A stretch of 64,000 bases of DNA from Alphaproteobacteria bacterium (GCA_030432315.1 JAUIHM010000002.1:1-64000), one strand, 5' to 3'; shown: positions 44,084 to 52,915, counted from the stretch's first letter. Translations and numbers: made by a program. The notes: a model not told the origin generated them from the letters alone.

Positions 44084-45883
44084 ATGAAAAACACCGTCCC
44101 TTCCTGGCCCGCCGTTGCCGCCGATCTGATCGCCGTTGCCGCCCGTCGTGCCCCCGCCGACATGGTCATCCGCAACTGCCAATGGGTCAATGTCCACAGC
44201 CGCGAGGTCCTTCCCGGCGCCGACATCGCCATCAAATCCGGCCGCTTTGCCTCCTGCGGCCCCGACGCATCCGCCGTGATCGGCCCGGACACCCGGGTTA
44301 TCGATGCCGGTGGCCGATACCTGATCCCCGGCCTCTGCGACGGGCACATGCACATCGAGAGCGGCATGCTCACCGTCACCCGCTTCGCCGAAGCGGTCAT
44401 TCCACACGGCACCACCAGCATGTTCGTGGACCCGCACGAGGTTGCCAATGTGCTCGGCCTGCAGGGCGTGCGCCACATGCACGACGAGGCATGGCAACAG
44501 CCGGTCAATGTCTTCGTGCAGATGCCCTCCTGCTGCCCCTCCGCTCCCGGACTCGAAACCCCCGGTGCCGAAATCTCGCCCGAGGACGTTGCCGAGGCGA
44601 TGTCCTGGCCAAACATCATCGGCCTTGGCGAGATGATGAACTATCCCGGAGTCATCCACGGCGATGCGAAAATGCTGGCGGAAATCGCCGCCACCCAGAA
44701 CGCCGGCAAGACCGTCGGCGGCCACTATGCCGACCCTGATCTGACCGATTTTCCCGCCTATGCCGCCGGTGGCCCCGCCGACGACCACGAAGGCACCTCG
44801 GAGTCCGACGCGGTGATGCGCGTCCGCCAGGGCATGCGGGCGATGCTGCGGCTCGGCTCCGCCTGGTACGACGTCGAAGCCCAGATCACCGCTGTCACTG
44901 AAAAAGGTCTCGATCCGCGCAACTTCATTCTCTGCACCGACGACTGCCACTCCGCCACACTCGTCAACGACGGCCACATGAACCGCGTCGTCAGACACGC
45001 CATCGCCTGCGGCCTCGACCCGCTGATCGCCCTGCAGATGGCAACGATCAACACCGCAACCCATTTCGGGCTTGAGCGTGAAATCGGTTCGATCACCCCG
45101 GGCCGCCGCGCCGACTGCATCCTGACCTCCGATCTCACCGGACTGCCGATCGAAACCGTGGTCGCCCGGGGCAGGGTGGTCGCGGAAAACGGCACCTGCA
45201 CCGCCGACTTTGCCGACTACCGCTGGCCCGACAGCAGCCGACGCACCGTGAAAATGAAATCCGACCTCACGGCCGCGGCCTTCGAGATCCGCGCGCCGGA
45301 GGGCCGCAACCAGGTCCGCGCCCGGGTGATCGGCGTGATCGAAAACCAGGCCCCGACCAAAGCCCTGACCGAAGACCTCCCCGTCATCGACGGCCTCGTC
45401 CAGCCCGACCCCGCCTCCGGCACCTGCCAGATCGCCCTTGTCGAACGCCACCGGGCCACCGGCGCCGTCGTCAACGCCTTCGTTTCGGGCTTCGGCTACA
45501 ACGTCAACTGCGCCGTCGCCTCCACCGTCGCCCATGACAGTCACCACATGATCGTCGTCGGCACCTCCCGTGCTGACATGGCCCTTGCCGCCAACCGCCT
45601 GCGCGAGGTCGGCGGCGGCATCACCGTCTGGCGCGACGGCGCGGAACTGGCCCTTGTCGAACTTCCGGTCGCCGGCCTCATGTCCGATGCGCCCGCAGCC
45701 GAGGTCGCCGCCAGGGCCACGGAAATGGTCGAGGCGATGAAGGCCTGCGGCTGCAGCCTCAACAACGCCTTCATGCAGCATTCCCTGCTCGCCCTGGTTG
45801 TGATACCGGAACTGCGCATATCGGACATCGGCCTGATCGACGTCACCCGCTTTGAACAGACCGACCTGCTGGTCGACGAATAG
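44084..45883 (+). CDS. ade: Adenine deaminase
   Basis: A 599-residue metal-dependent amidohydrolase that converts adenine to hypoxanthine and ammonia. The metal-binding motif CDGHMHIESGML is near residue 88, then PHEVANVLG, and EATINTATHFG-type sequence (QMATINTATHFGLE) near 325 and GRRADCILTSDL near 345. ATG 44084 lies four bases after the upstream stop; the frame reaches back to 43940. It is followed by AMP nucleosidase with a gap of eight bases, so the two enzymes act in series: AMP to adenine to hypoxanthine. Confidence 0.94.
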   Translation: MKNTVPSWPAVAADLIAVAARRAPADMVIRNCQWVNVHSREVLPGADIAIKSGRFASCGPDASAVIGPDTRVIDAGGRYLIPGLCDGHMHIESGMLTVTRFAEAVIPHGTTSMFVDPHEVANVLGLQGVRHMHDEAWQQPVNVFVQMPSCCPSAPGLETPGAEISPEDVAEAMSWPNIIGLGEMMNYPGVIHGDAKMLAEIAATQNAGKTVGGHYADPDLTDFPAYAAGGPADDHEGTSESDAVMRVRQGMRAMLRLGSAWYDVEAQITAVTEKGLDPRNFILCTDDCHSATLVNDGHMNRVVRHAIACGLDPLIALQMATINTATHFGLEREIGSITPGRRADCILTSDLTGLPIETVVARGRVVAENGTCTADFADYRWPDSSRRTVKMKSDLTAAAFEIRAPEGRNQVRARVIGVIENQAPTKALTEDLPVIDGLVQPDPASGTCQIALVERHRATGAVVNAFVSGFGYNVNCAVASTVAHDSHHMIVVGTSRADMALAANRLREVGGGITVWRDGAELALVELPVAGLMSDAPAAEVAARATEMVEAMKACGCSLNNAFMQHSLLALVVIPELRISDIGLIDVTRFEQTDLLVDE

Positions 45884-45891
45884 GACTTCCC

Positions 45892-47382
45892 ATGCAAAAC
45901 CGACGCCCTCTTTCGGAACTGGCGGTTGTTTCGCCTCCCGATGAACCGGAAGTGAGCTTCCGCGATGCCGATGCCGCTTACGACGAACTCAAACGCCGCT
46001 ATGACATCGCCACCGAATTTCTGCGCGGCCACTTTGCACGGGTAATGGGCGGCGCGGCAGCGAAAAGCCGCTACCGCGCCTTCTACCCGTCAATCAGCCT
46101 GTCCACCGGCAGTTTCGCCGCCATCGACAGCCGCCTCAGCTTCGGCCACGTCGTCGAACCCGGCCTCTACGGCGCCACAATCACCCGCCCCGACCTGTTC
46201 GAAGGCTATCTCAAACAGCAGATCGGCCTGTTGATTCAGAATCACGGCGTTCCGGTTCGCATCGGTTCGTCCGACACCGCCATTCCGCTGCATTTCGCCA
46301 TGGAAGAGGGCGCCCATGTGGAGGTCTCGATCTCCGAAACCCTGCACCGCCCGCTGCGCGACATTTTCGACGTGCCCGACCTCAATGCCACCGACGACCA
46401 CATCGTCAACGGCCAGCAGCGCGTACCCGCCTCGGAAATCCGCCCGCTGGCCCCGTTCACCGCGCAGCGCGTCGACTACTCCCTCGCCCGTCTGGCGCAT
46501 TACACGGCCACCAGTCCGGCGCACTTCCAGAACCACGTGCTGTTCACCAACTATCAGTTCTACATGGACGAATTCGTCGCCTTCGCCAAAGAGGCCCTGG
46601 CCGACCCGAATTCCGGCTATGAGGCGCTGATCGAGCCTGGCAACGTCATCACCACCCGCGACGGCACCACCGGAACCGCCGGTCTCGTCAACCCGCAGAT
46701 GCCGACCTGGCACCTGGTGCGCCCGAACCATTCCGGCATCACCATGACCAACATCGGCGTCGGCCCGTCCAACGCCAAGACCATCACCGACCACATCGCC
46801 GTCCTGCGGCCGCATGTCTGGCTGATGCTCGGCCACTGCGCCGGCCTGCGCAACTCACAGTCGCTGGGCGATTACGTGCTGGCCCATGCCTACATGCGCG
46901 AAGACCATGTGCTCGACGACGACCTGCCGATCTGGGTGCCGATCCCGGCGCTTGCCGAGGTGCAGCAGGCGCTCGAAGGCGCGGTGGGGGAAATCACCGG
47001 CGGCACCGGTTTTGAGGTCAAGCGCATCATGCGCACCGGCACCGTCGCCACCATTGACAACCGCAACTGGGAACTGCGCGACCAGTCCGGCCCGGTGCAG
47101 CGCCTCTCCCAGGCCCGCGCCATTGCCCTCGACATGGAAAGCGCCACCATCGCCGCCAACGGCTTCCGCTTCCGCGTCCCCTACGGTACGCTGCTCTGCG
47201 TGTCCGACAAACCGCTGCACGGCGAACTGAAACTTCCCGGCATGGCGACGTCTTTCTACAAGCGCCAGGTGGCCCAGCATCTGCGCATCGGCGTCCGGGC
47301 GATGGAGAAGCTGCGCGAAATGCCGCTCGAAAAACTGCACTCCCGCAAACTCCGGAGTTTCGACGAAACCGCGTTTCTCTGA
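45892..47382 (+). CDS. amn: AMP nucleosidase
   Basis: A 496-residue enzyme that splits AMP into adenine and ribose 5-phosphate. The C-terminal phosphorylase-like domain includes GTTGTAGLVNPQMPTWHLVR near residue 265, MLGHCAGLRNSQSLGDYVLA near 325 and IALDMESATIAANGFRF near 410, where the Asp/Glu pair of the nucleoside phosphorylase fold is seen. The N-terminal part has the AMP-regulatory domain. Length agrees with E. coli Amn. It is the last gene of the purine salvage set. Confidence 0.94.
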   Translation: MQNRRPLSELAVVSPPDEPEVSFRDADAAYDELKRRYDIATEFLRGHFARVMGGAAAKSRYRAFYPSISLSTGSFAAIDSRLSFGHVVEPGLYGATITRPDLFEGYLKQQIGLLIQNHGVPVRIGSSDTAIPLHFAMEEGAHVEVSISETLHRPLRDIFDVPDLNATDDHIVNGQQRVPASEIRPLAPFTAQRVDYSLARLAHYTATSPAHFQNHVLFTNYQFYMDEFVAFAKEALADPNSGYEALIEPGNVITTRDGTTGTAGLVNPQMPTWHLVRPNHSGITMTNIGVGPSNAKTITDHIAVLRPHVWLMLGHCAGLRNSQSLGDYVLAHAYMREDHVLDDDLPIWVPIPALAEVQQALEGAVGEITGGTGFEVKRIMRTGTVATIDNRNWELRDQSGPVQRLSQARAIALDMESATIAANGFRFRVPYGTLLCVSDKPLHGELKLPGMATSFYKRQVAQHLRIGVRAMEKLREMPLEKLHSRKLRSFDETAFL

Positions 47383-47567
47383 CCCGTCCGGGGACCGCGT
47401 TACACGCACCTGTGCAGATCGCCCACAGGTTGCAGAAAATGTAATAAAACATGACAAAAGGTGCATTGAGGAATTGAGTTTCTCTCGTCAAAGCGGTTAA
47501 GTGCGACGGTTCCGGCAGGGTCCCACCCGCCGGCCGATTTATTGAACAGGACGACAGGGAGACAACA

Positions 47568-47858
47568 GTGACTCAAAAACCAATGACAAAGACCCAGCTG
47601 GTCGCGGCCCTCGCAGAGGCCACGGATCTCGACAAGGCCTCCGCCAACCGCGCGCTCGAAGCCCTCACCGACATCGTGACCCAGACGGTCGCCGAAGGCG
47701 GAGCCGTCACCCTGCCGGGTCTGGGGAAATTTGCCTGCCGTGCCCGTCCGGAACGCATGGTGCGGAATCCTTCGACCGGCGAACAGATTCAGAAGCCGGC
47801 GGACCGCGTTGCCAAGGTCACCATCGCCAAGGCCCTCAAAGACGTCATCAACGCCTGA
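47568..47858 (+). CDS. HU-family DNA-binding protein
   Basis: A 96-residue histone-like protein of the nucleoid. It has the N-terminal helix pair (MTKTQLVAALAEATDLDKAS), LPGLGKFACRARPERMVRNP as the beta arm with the tip proline-type segment, and ADRVAKVTIAKALKDVIN at the C terminus. GTG 47568 is chosen because AGGGAGACAAC precedes it; ATG 47583 is an alternative. A hairpin terminator follows. The upstream gap of 185 bases has an ACCTGTG...CACAGGT repeat (47408-47430) and otherwise nothing clear. Confidence 0.93.
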   Translation: MTQKPMTKTQLVAALAEATDLDKASANRALEALTDIVTQTVAEGGAVTLPGLGKFACRARPERMVRNPSTGEQIQKPADRVAKVTIAKALKDVINA

Positions 47859-47887
47859 GACGCGCCCCTCTGCGTCAGACCTGGAAC

Positions 47888-47914
47888 CGGCTGCATCAAG
47901 GTGCGGCCGTTTTT
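47888..47914 (+). terminator. Terminator after HU
   Basis: CGGCTGCA (47888-47895) pairs with TGCGGCCG (47902-47909), with one G-U, over a six-base loop, and TTTTT follows. It lies 30 bases after the HU stop. Confidence 0.8.
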
Positions 47915-47988
47915 CTTGCCGAGCCCTTTCCCGGCAACGGCCTGAAATGCGGCCCGCTACCGATCCAAGGCAGCCGGTCCGCCCGGAG

Positions 47989-48504
47989 TCAGTTCCAGAG
48001 AATGCCCGATTTGGATTTGTCCTGCCACGGACCGACCACCACGTTCTGTTCACGAAGGTCCGCCCGCGCCGATTTGCTGCCCGCCAGCGCCCGGTCGATC
48101 AGCACCCGCGTATCCTCGCGCCGCCCCGATCCCGCCGCGCTCGCCATCACGTCGCGCATCGGCATGAAACCGTAGGCCTGGGCCGGCATGTCCGCCGCGT
48201 CATAGGTCATCTGCCCGAGCCCGACATAATGCCGGATCGTTCCGTTGCGCAGCAGCCGTTCCTCGAAAAACGCGCAGGCGATCAGGCAGGTATCGGCGAG
48301 ATCGCGGATCGTCTCCGGTCCCGCCTGCTCATCCATCGCCTGGGAAATTCGGATCGTCAGCATGTCCACATGCAGGGAACTGTTGAGGAACCTTGCGAAG
48401 GTCAGCGACAGATAGGCTTCGAGATCGTGGGTCAGGGGAATTCCGGCGGTCTCGATACCGGACTTCACAAAGTCGGATGCAATCGCAAGCGTGGATGAAT
48501 TCAT
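47989..48504 (-). CDS. Hypothetical protein, 171 aa
   Basis: I do not recognise this family. The protein is mostly alpha-helical: ASDFVKSGIETAGIPLTHDL, then EAYLSLTFARFLNSSLHVDM and LADTCLIACAFFEERLLRN. Next comes a region GQMTYDAADMPAQAYGFMPM and an Arg/Asp-rich C terminus (REDTRVLIDRALAGSKSARA). There is no signal peptide or strong membrane segment. ATG 48504 has AGAGG upstream. It lies alone, downstream of the UdgX gene with 416 bases between, and its codon use matches its neighbours. It could be a cytosolic adaptor or stress protein; no evidence decides. Confidence 0.6.
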   Translation of the reverse strand: MNSSTLAIASDFVKSGIETAGIPLTHDLEAYLSLTFARFLNSSLHVDMLTIRISQAMDEQAGPETIRDLADTCLIACAFFEERLLRNGTIRHYVGLGQMTYDAADMPAQAYGFMPMRDVMASAAGSGRREDTRVLIDRALAGSKSARADLREQNVVVGPWQDKSKSGILWN

Positions 48505-48920
48505 GACTCTACCTCTCAAGAGATGCCATCAGTTCCGCTGTAATTCCCCTTCAGGCATCAGTGTCACTCAACCCGGATACGTTTCCCCATGCGACGCGGT
48601 CTGGCCCGCGCCATTCCAAAATCTACGACGGATTTGTTGCAAAAAACTTTAGGATGCTGCGAAGGACGCTGCCGGCGGAAAATGCTCTTCCCGCAAACTG
48701 CCTCATGCGATCTCAAAGACCCCACGAGGCCCAATGTTTCCAAGCCTGGTAACACCGTGGCAGCTACTCCGGTAATCTCCTGAAAATGCTAGCATGGAGT
48801 TTTTCATTCTCCAAACATTTCAATGTCATCCGGCGTTCACGTTTTTCGTCAGTGCTGTCAGGAAAGGCACACAAAAGCACAAAGCGCCCGCGCCGTTGGC
48901 GATTGAAAACCGCGATCCGG
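48505..48920. other. Intergenic region with no recognised gene
   Basis: This 416-base stretch lies between the UdgX stop and the leftward hypothetical gene. Overlapping short frames of about 60 codons exist on both strands, but none has a convincing ribosome site, conserved motif or gene-like composition, so I call none. It contains a 10-bp palindrome ATGCTAGCAT (48786-48795) and an AT-richer patch around 48640. The promoter of the hypothetical gene is presumably here; I cannot place it. Confidence 0.5.
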
Positions 48921-50342
48921 CTATCCAACTGACCGTCGGGCCTGGTCCAGATCGGCACGAAACCGGGCGGTCTCCTCGGCCTGACGGGTCCGGTCCGGCA
49001 GACGGAGGATGTAGCTGGGATGCACCGTCACCAGCACCTTCATGCCGTCCGGCGTCTGCTCGATGCCGCCCCGGCGCCGGAGAATGCCATCACGCGTTCC
49101 CGTCAGGCTCTCCAGCGCCGTCCCGCCCATTGCCACGATCAGACCGGGGTTTACCCGGCCGCGTTCGAGGTCGAGCCACCACTTGCAGTGCTGAATCTCA
49201 CCGCGGTCGGGTGAGCGGTGCAGCCTGCGCTTGCCGCGCGGTGCAAACTTGAAATGCTTCACCGCGTTGGTGACGTAAACCGTCGTGCGGTCAATGCCGA
49301 CATCCGCCAGCACCCGGTCGAAAAGCTGGCCGGCCGGTCCCACGAACGGCCGCCCGGTCAGGTCCTCCTGATCCCCGGGCTGCTCGCCGACAAACATCAG
49401 CCGCGCATCGAGCGGGCCTTCCCCCGCCACCGGCTGTGTCGCATTTTCCCAAAGCGGGCACCGGCGGCACCCCTGAAGCTCAACCCGGAACCGGTCCTGA
49501 CTTTCAAACCGCAGTGCCTGATCCGCATGGACCCGCCGCAGGACTTTCGCCGCCCGCGCCGGCGCCATGGTCGGGGCCGCCGCCGCCATGTCGCGCGCCC
49601 GCGTCCCGGCGGATGCAAGCATCTCCGGTATCAGCGCCGCCTCGGGCATGTTCTTCCAGTATTTTCGCGGCATCTCCGCCTGCATCGCTTTCACCTTCAC
49701 CCGCGCCGGATTGAAGATGGAGCGAAAATAGGTCCGCCAAAGCTCCTCGGTCGCGTCCTGCGGCAGCGGCGGTTTTGCCTTTCCCGGCGCAAACCGGAGT
49801 TTCCCGTCGAAATGAACCGTCAGATCCGGGGTGAAGATCGACCAGTCCATGTCGCCGAACCGTTTGGCAAAAAACGGTGCGGTGGGCTCAACAATGAAAT
49901 TGTCCGGCTCGAACCATGCCGCAAACCGGCGGCGCGTGGCATCCGGGTCCCCCACTTCGCGAAACCGCAGGAACGCCGTCATCTTGTGTCTGTCGCGGCC
50001 AACTTCCTTGGCCATCGCATTCAGCCGCGCCACCCGCGGATCGCCCCGGTCGGACAGCAGCCCCCTGTCGCGCTGCAACGCCCAGAGCATCGCGTAAACC
50101 CGCGCGAACCGCTCCGGATCACGGTGCCACAGCACCAGGTTCGCCAGCGATAAAAACGCCTTCGGAACCGTCACCGCCCCCGCGCCCTGCGGCAGCGGTT
50201 CACCGGCGCCAAACAGATCCGCTTCCGGTTGGCCGTGGTGCCAGACAATGTTCTCCGGGGCGACTCCGGCGGAAATCAACGCCCGCGCGCGGTCGCGCCA
50301 GGCTTCCGCAGTGCCTGTTACCGGAAGCGTTACCCGATACAT
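48921..50342 (-). CDS. DUF4130-UdgX fusion, uracil-DNA glycosylase superfamily
   Basis: A 473-residue fusion. Residues 1-260 form a DUF4130-type domain (for example TAFLRFREVGDPDATRRRFA), often paired with radical SAM partners. Residues 265-473 form a UdgX-type glycosylase. It has the motif GEQPGDQED (319-327), the UdgX-specific loop KRRLH (371-375), whose histidine H375 corresponds to the one that covalently traps the abasic site in characterised UdgX, and HPSYILR (441-447). Iron-sulfur ligands visible are C292, C295 and C386, with H363 where family-4 enzymes have a fourth cysteine (my alignment). The radical-SAM gene is immediately upstream, sharing one base at 50342. Confidence 0.9.
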   Translation of the reverse strand: MYRVTLPVTGTAEAWRDRARALISAGVAPENIVWHHGQPEADLFGAGEPLPQGAGAVTVPKAFLSLANLVLWHRDPERFARVYAMLWALQRDRGLLSDRGDPRVARLNAMAKEVGRDRHKMTAFLRFREVGDPDATRRRFAAWFEPDNFIVEPTAPFFAKRFGDMDWSIFTPDLTVHFDGKLRFAPGKAKPPLPQDATEELWRTYFRSIFNPARVKVKAMQAEMPRKYWKNMPEAALIPEMLASAGTRARDMAAAAPTMAPARAAKVLRRVHADQALRFESQDRFRVELQGCRRCPLWENATQPVAGEGPLDARLMFVGEQPGDQEDLTGRPFVGPAGQLFDRVLADVGIDRTTVYVTNAVKHFKFAPRGKRRLHRSPDRGEIQHCKWWLDLERGRVNPGLIVAMGGTALESLTGTRDGILRRRGGIEQTPDGMKVLVTVHPSYILRLPDRTRQAEETARFRADLDQARRSVG

Positions 50343-51577
50343 CAGAACAGCGACATCTGCACCGGCGCCGGCGCGAACCGCGCCCGCAGATCCGCCGCAT
50401 CTGCAAGCCTGCGGGGCGACCAGTCCAGCAGAGACATGAACGGCCGCGCGTTCTTCAGATTTGCGCCCATCCGCAGCAGATCCGCATAACGCAGATCGCG
50501 GTGCCGCCGGGTCTGCAAAATCCGCTCCACCGTCCGGGTACCGAAACCCGGCACCCGCAGCAGCATTTCCCGATCCGCGCGATTCACCTCGACCGGGAAC
50601 CTGTGCCGGTTCGCCAGCGCCCAGGCCAGCTTCGGATCGATGCCGAGATCGAGATTGCCGTCCGGTCTGTCGCCGGTGATTTCGCCAACGTCAAACCCGT
50701 AAAACCGCATCAGCCAATCCGCCTGATACAGCCGGTGTTCACGCATCAGCGGCGGTTTCACCAGCGGCAACACCTTTGACGCATCCGGGATCGGAGAAAA
50801 CGCCGAATAATACACCCGCTTCAGCCGGTAGCTGGAATAAAGCCGGGTGGAACTCTGCAGGATCGTTGCGTCGCTCGCGCCGTCCGCCCCGACAATCATC
50901 TGCGTCGACTGCCCGGCCGGGGCAAACCGCGGCGGGCGTCTGCCGGTAAATGACTTCTCCTTCTGCGCCTCCTTCAGCACCCGCACATCTGCCATGGATC
51001 TGCGGATCTGGTCCGGGTTTTTCTCCGGCGCATATGCCTTCACTGCCCTGTCGGTCGGCAGTTCGACGTTGATCGACAACCGGTCAGCATAAAGGCCGGC
51101 CTCTTCGATCAGTTTGGGATCCGCATCGGGGATCGTCTTGAGGTGGATATAGCCGCGAAACCGGTGCTCCTGGCGCAGTGTCCGCGCAATCCGCACCATG
51201 TCCGCCATCGTGTCATCCGGCGTCCGGATGATTCCCGACGACAGGAACAGCCCTTCAATATAGTTGCGGCGGTAGAACTCCAGCGTCAGCGTCACCACCT
51301 CTTCCGGGGTAAACCGTGCCCGCTCCACGTTTGAACTGACCCGGTTGATGCAGTAGGCGCAGTCGTAGATGCAGAAATTGGTCATCAGGATCTTGAGCAG
51401 GCTGATGCACCGCCCGTCCGGCGCATAGGCATGACAGATGCCGGACCCGGTGACCGATCCCAGCCCCCTGCCGTCACGGCTGTCCCGTTTCGTCCCGCCG
51501 CTCGACGCGCAGGAGGCATCGTATTTTGCCGCATCCGACAGGATCGCCAGCTTCTGTTCGAGGGTCTGCCGTTTCAT
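50342..51577 (-). CDS. Radical-SAM protein linked to UDG (putative DNA modification/repair)
   Basis: A 411-residue protein. C69, C73 and C76 in CIYDCAYC form the CxxxCxxC iron-sulfur motif of radical-SAM enzymes, and SSGIIRTPDDTMADMVRIAR follows in the barrel. Near residues 335-360 VNRADREMLLRVPGFGTRTV is a helix-hairpin-helix DNA-binding segment. The last five residues are QMSLF, resembling the clamp-binding pentapeptide QL(S/D)LF. The family (rSAM linked to UDG) is genomically linked to DUF4130-UdgX genes, as here. The substrate lesion is unknown. Repeat copy 2 lies upstream. Confidence 0.9.
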   Translation of the reverse strand: MKRQTLEQKLAILSDAAKYDASCASSGGTKRDSRDGRGLGSVTGSGICHAYAPDGRCISLLKILMTNFCIYDCAYCINRVSSNVERARFTPEEVVTLTLEFYRRNYIEGLFLSSGIIRTPDDTMADMVRIARTLRQEHRFRGYIHLKTIPDADPKLIEEAGLYADRLSINVELPTDRAVKAYAPEKNPDQIRRSMADVRVLKEAQKEKSFTGRRPPRFAPAGQSTQMIVGADGASDATILQSSTRLYSSYRLKRVYYSAFSPIPDASKVLPLVKPPLMREHRLYQADWLMRFYGFDVGEITGDRPDGNLDLGIDPKLAWALANRHRFPVEVNRADREMLLRVPGFGTRTVERILQTRRHRDLRYADLLRMGANLKNARPFMSLLDWSPRRLADAADLRARFAPAPVQMSLF

Positions 51578-51765
51578 ATGTTCACTTTATGTTCCTGAAC
51601 CGGAACTGGCAAGCCAAAGAGGTGCTCACGTTCGCGTGGGCGGTTCCGGCCGCGCCGGGCAGGGCCTGCAACCCGCCCGGTTACCCGCTGCCACGGTCCC
51701 GGGGATGCAGCCCCCCAGGGCCTTCGCAGGGCGGTCCGCATTCAGGCGGCCTGACCCGCGGCGGC

Positions 51766-51855
51766 GTTAACCTTTGCGCGCATGCGCCAGAAACGTCGGT
51801 ATCGGTAGGGTATCAAAAGGGTACCGGTTGGGTATCCGGTCGCCGCATGGTTAAT
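51766..51855. repeat. Periodic GGTATC element, copy 2
   Basis: GGTATC at 51798 and 51809, GGTACC at 51820 and GGTATC at 51831 are each 11 bases apart. The element opens with GTTAACC (51766-51772) and ends with CGGTCGCCGCATGGTTAA (51838-51855), matching copy 1 except for one base. It lies between the Bax-inhibitor-1 terminator and the leftward radical-SAM gene, about 220 bases upstream of the latter. The rest of this 390-base gap holds no gene. Confidence 0.85.
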
Positions 51856-51880
51856 GGACCGCACCTGGCCCGCCGCCGAA

Positions 51881-51918
51881 AACGAAAAGACCCCGCCGAA
51901 CGGTGTCGGCGGGGTCTT
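51881..51918 (-). terminator. Terminator of the Bax-inhibitor-1 gene
   Basis: Perfect 13-base arms, AAGACCCCGCCGA (51887-51899) and TCGGCGGGGTCTT (51906-51918), flank a six-base loop. On the minus strand the stem is followed by a T-rich run (TTTTCGTTTTC), 50 bases after the stop of the leftward gene. Confidence 0.9.
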
Positions 51919-51967
51919 GGTCAGTGCGTTTCCCGTTGGAGCATCGTGCCCCTCAGAGGGTCTCCAA

Positions 51968-52747
51968 TCAGTTGCGGTTGCCCATGAACTGCAGCAGGAA
52001 CATGAACATGTTGATGAAGTCGAGATAGAGGCTCAGCGCACCCATGATCGCCGACTTGCCCAGCCATTCCTGGTCGCCGGAGGCTGCCATCTGCACATAG
52101 GTCGACTTGATCCGCTGCGTGTCATAGGCGGTCAGACCGGCAAAAACCAGCACACCGATCGCCGAGATCGCGAACGACAGGGCCGAAGACGCGATGAAGA
52201 TGTTCAGCACCATCGCCACGATCAGGCCGATGACACCCATCATCAGGAACGTGCCCATGGCGCTCAGATCTTTCTTGGTCGTGTAGCCGTACAGGCTCAG
52301 ACCGGCGAAAGCGATTGCGGTGACCAGGAAGGTCGTGACAATCGAAGCTCCTGTAAACACGAGGAAAATAGAGCTGATCGACAGCCCCATCACGGCGGCA
52401 AACGCGTAGAACGCGGTCTGTGCCGCTGCTGCGGACATGCGGTTGATGCCGGCGCTCAGGCCGAACACGAACAGCAGCGGCGCAAACATGATGACCCATT
52501 TCAGCGGCGACAGATAGAGTGTCTCACCCAGACTGGTCAGATACATGCCGGACGCGATTTCGGCGCTGGCACCGGTCGGGTCGGTTGTCACCGCCAGTCC
52601 CGAAATGGCCCACGCCGCGAGCGCAGTGATCAGCATGCCTACGGACATCGTGCCGTAGACCTTGTTCATATGGGCGCGCAGACCTTCATCGATTGCGACC
52701 GAACGAACGCCGGCGCCAGTCCGACGAACAGTCTCGAATTCCGCCAT
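51968..52747 (-). CDS. Bax inhibitor-1/YccA family membrane protein
   Basis: A 259-residue inner-membrane protein with about seven hydrophobic segments. The conserved start of the first helix, MNKVYGTMSVGMLITALAAW near residue 28, and the C-terminal FAGLTAYDTQRIKSTYVQMA and LSLYLDFINMFMFLLQFMGN are family hallmarks; the Asp residues in the last part correspond to the pH/calcium sensor of the family. GTGGAGGAATAAA is the ribosome site. A strong terminator follows. Some bacterial homologues leak calcium or restrain the FtsH protease. Confidence 0.93.
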   Translation of the reverse strand: MAEFETVRRTGAGVRSVAIDEGLRAHMNKVYGTMSVGMLITALAAWAISGLAVTTDPTGASAEIASGMYLTSLGETLYLSPLKWVIMFAPLLFVFGLSAGINRMSAAAAQTAFYAFAAVMGLSISSIFLVFTGASIVTTFLVTAIAFAGLSLYGYTTKKDLSAMGTFLMMGVIGLIVAMVLNIFIASSALSFAISAIGVLVFAGLTAYDTQRIKSTYVQMAASGDQEWLGKSAIMGALSLYLDFINMFMFLLQFMGNRN

Positions 52748-52915
52748 TTTATTCCTCCACCTGTGATATCGTCCGGAAAGCCAACTTCCCGGGGCTCAAG
52801 GGATAATTGGTGATAATTTCCACCATTTCAACGGTGCAAATGCCCGGATCGTCCGGTAATTCAACCAAATCCAACCAATCCGGCAGATTTTTCCCTGCAG
52901 GCGTGGCCGAACCGC

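Noticed and set aside
48786-48795. ATGCTAGCAT palindrome as an operator
   Set aside because: A single 10-bp palindrome in a 416-base gap, without a positional partner; chance cannot be excluded.
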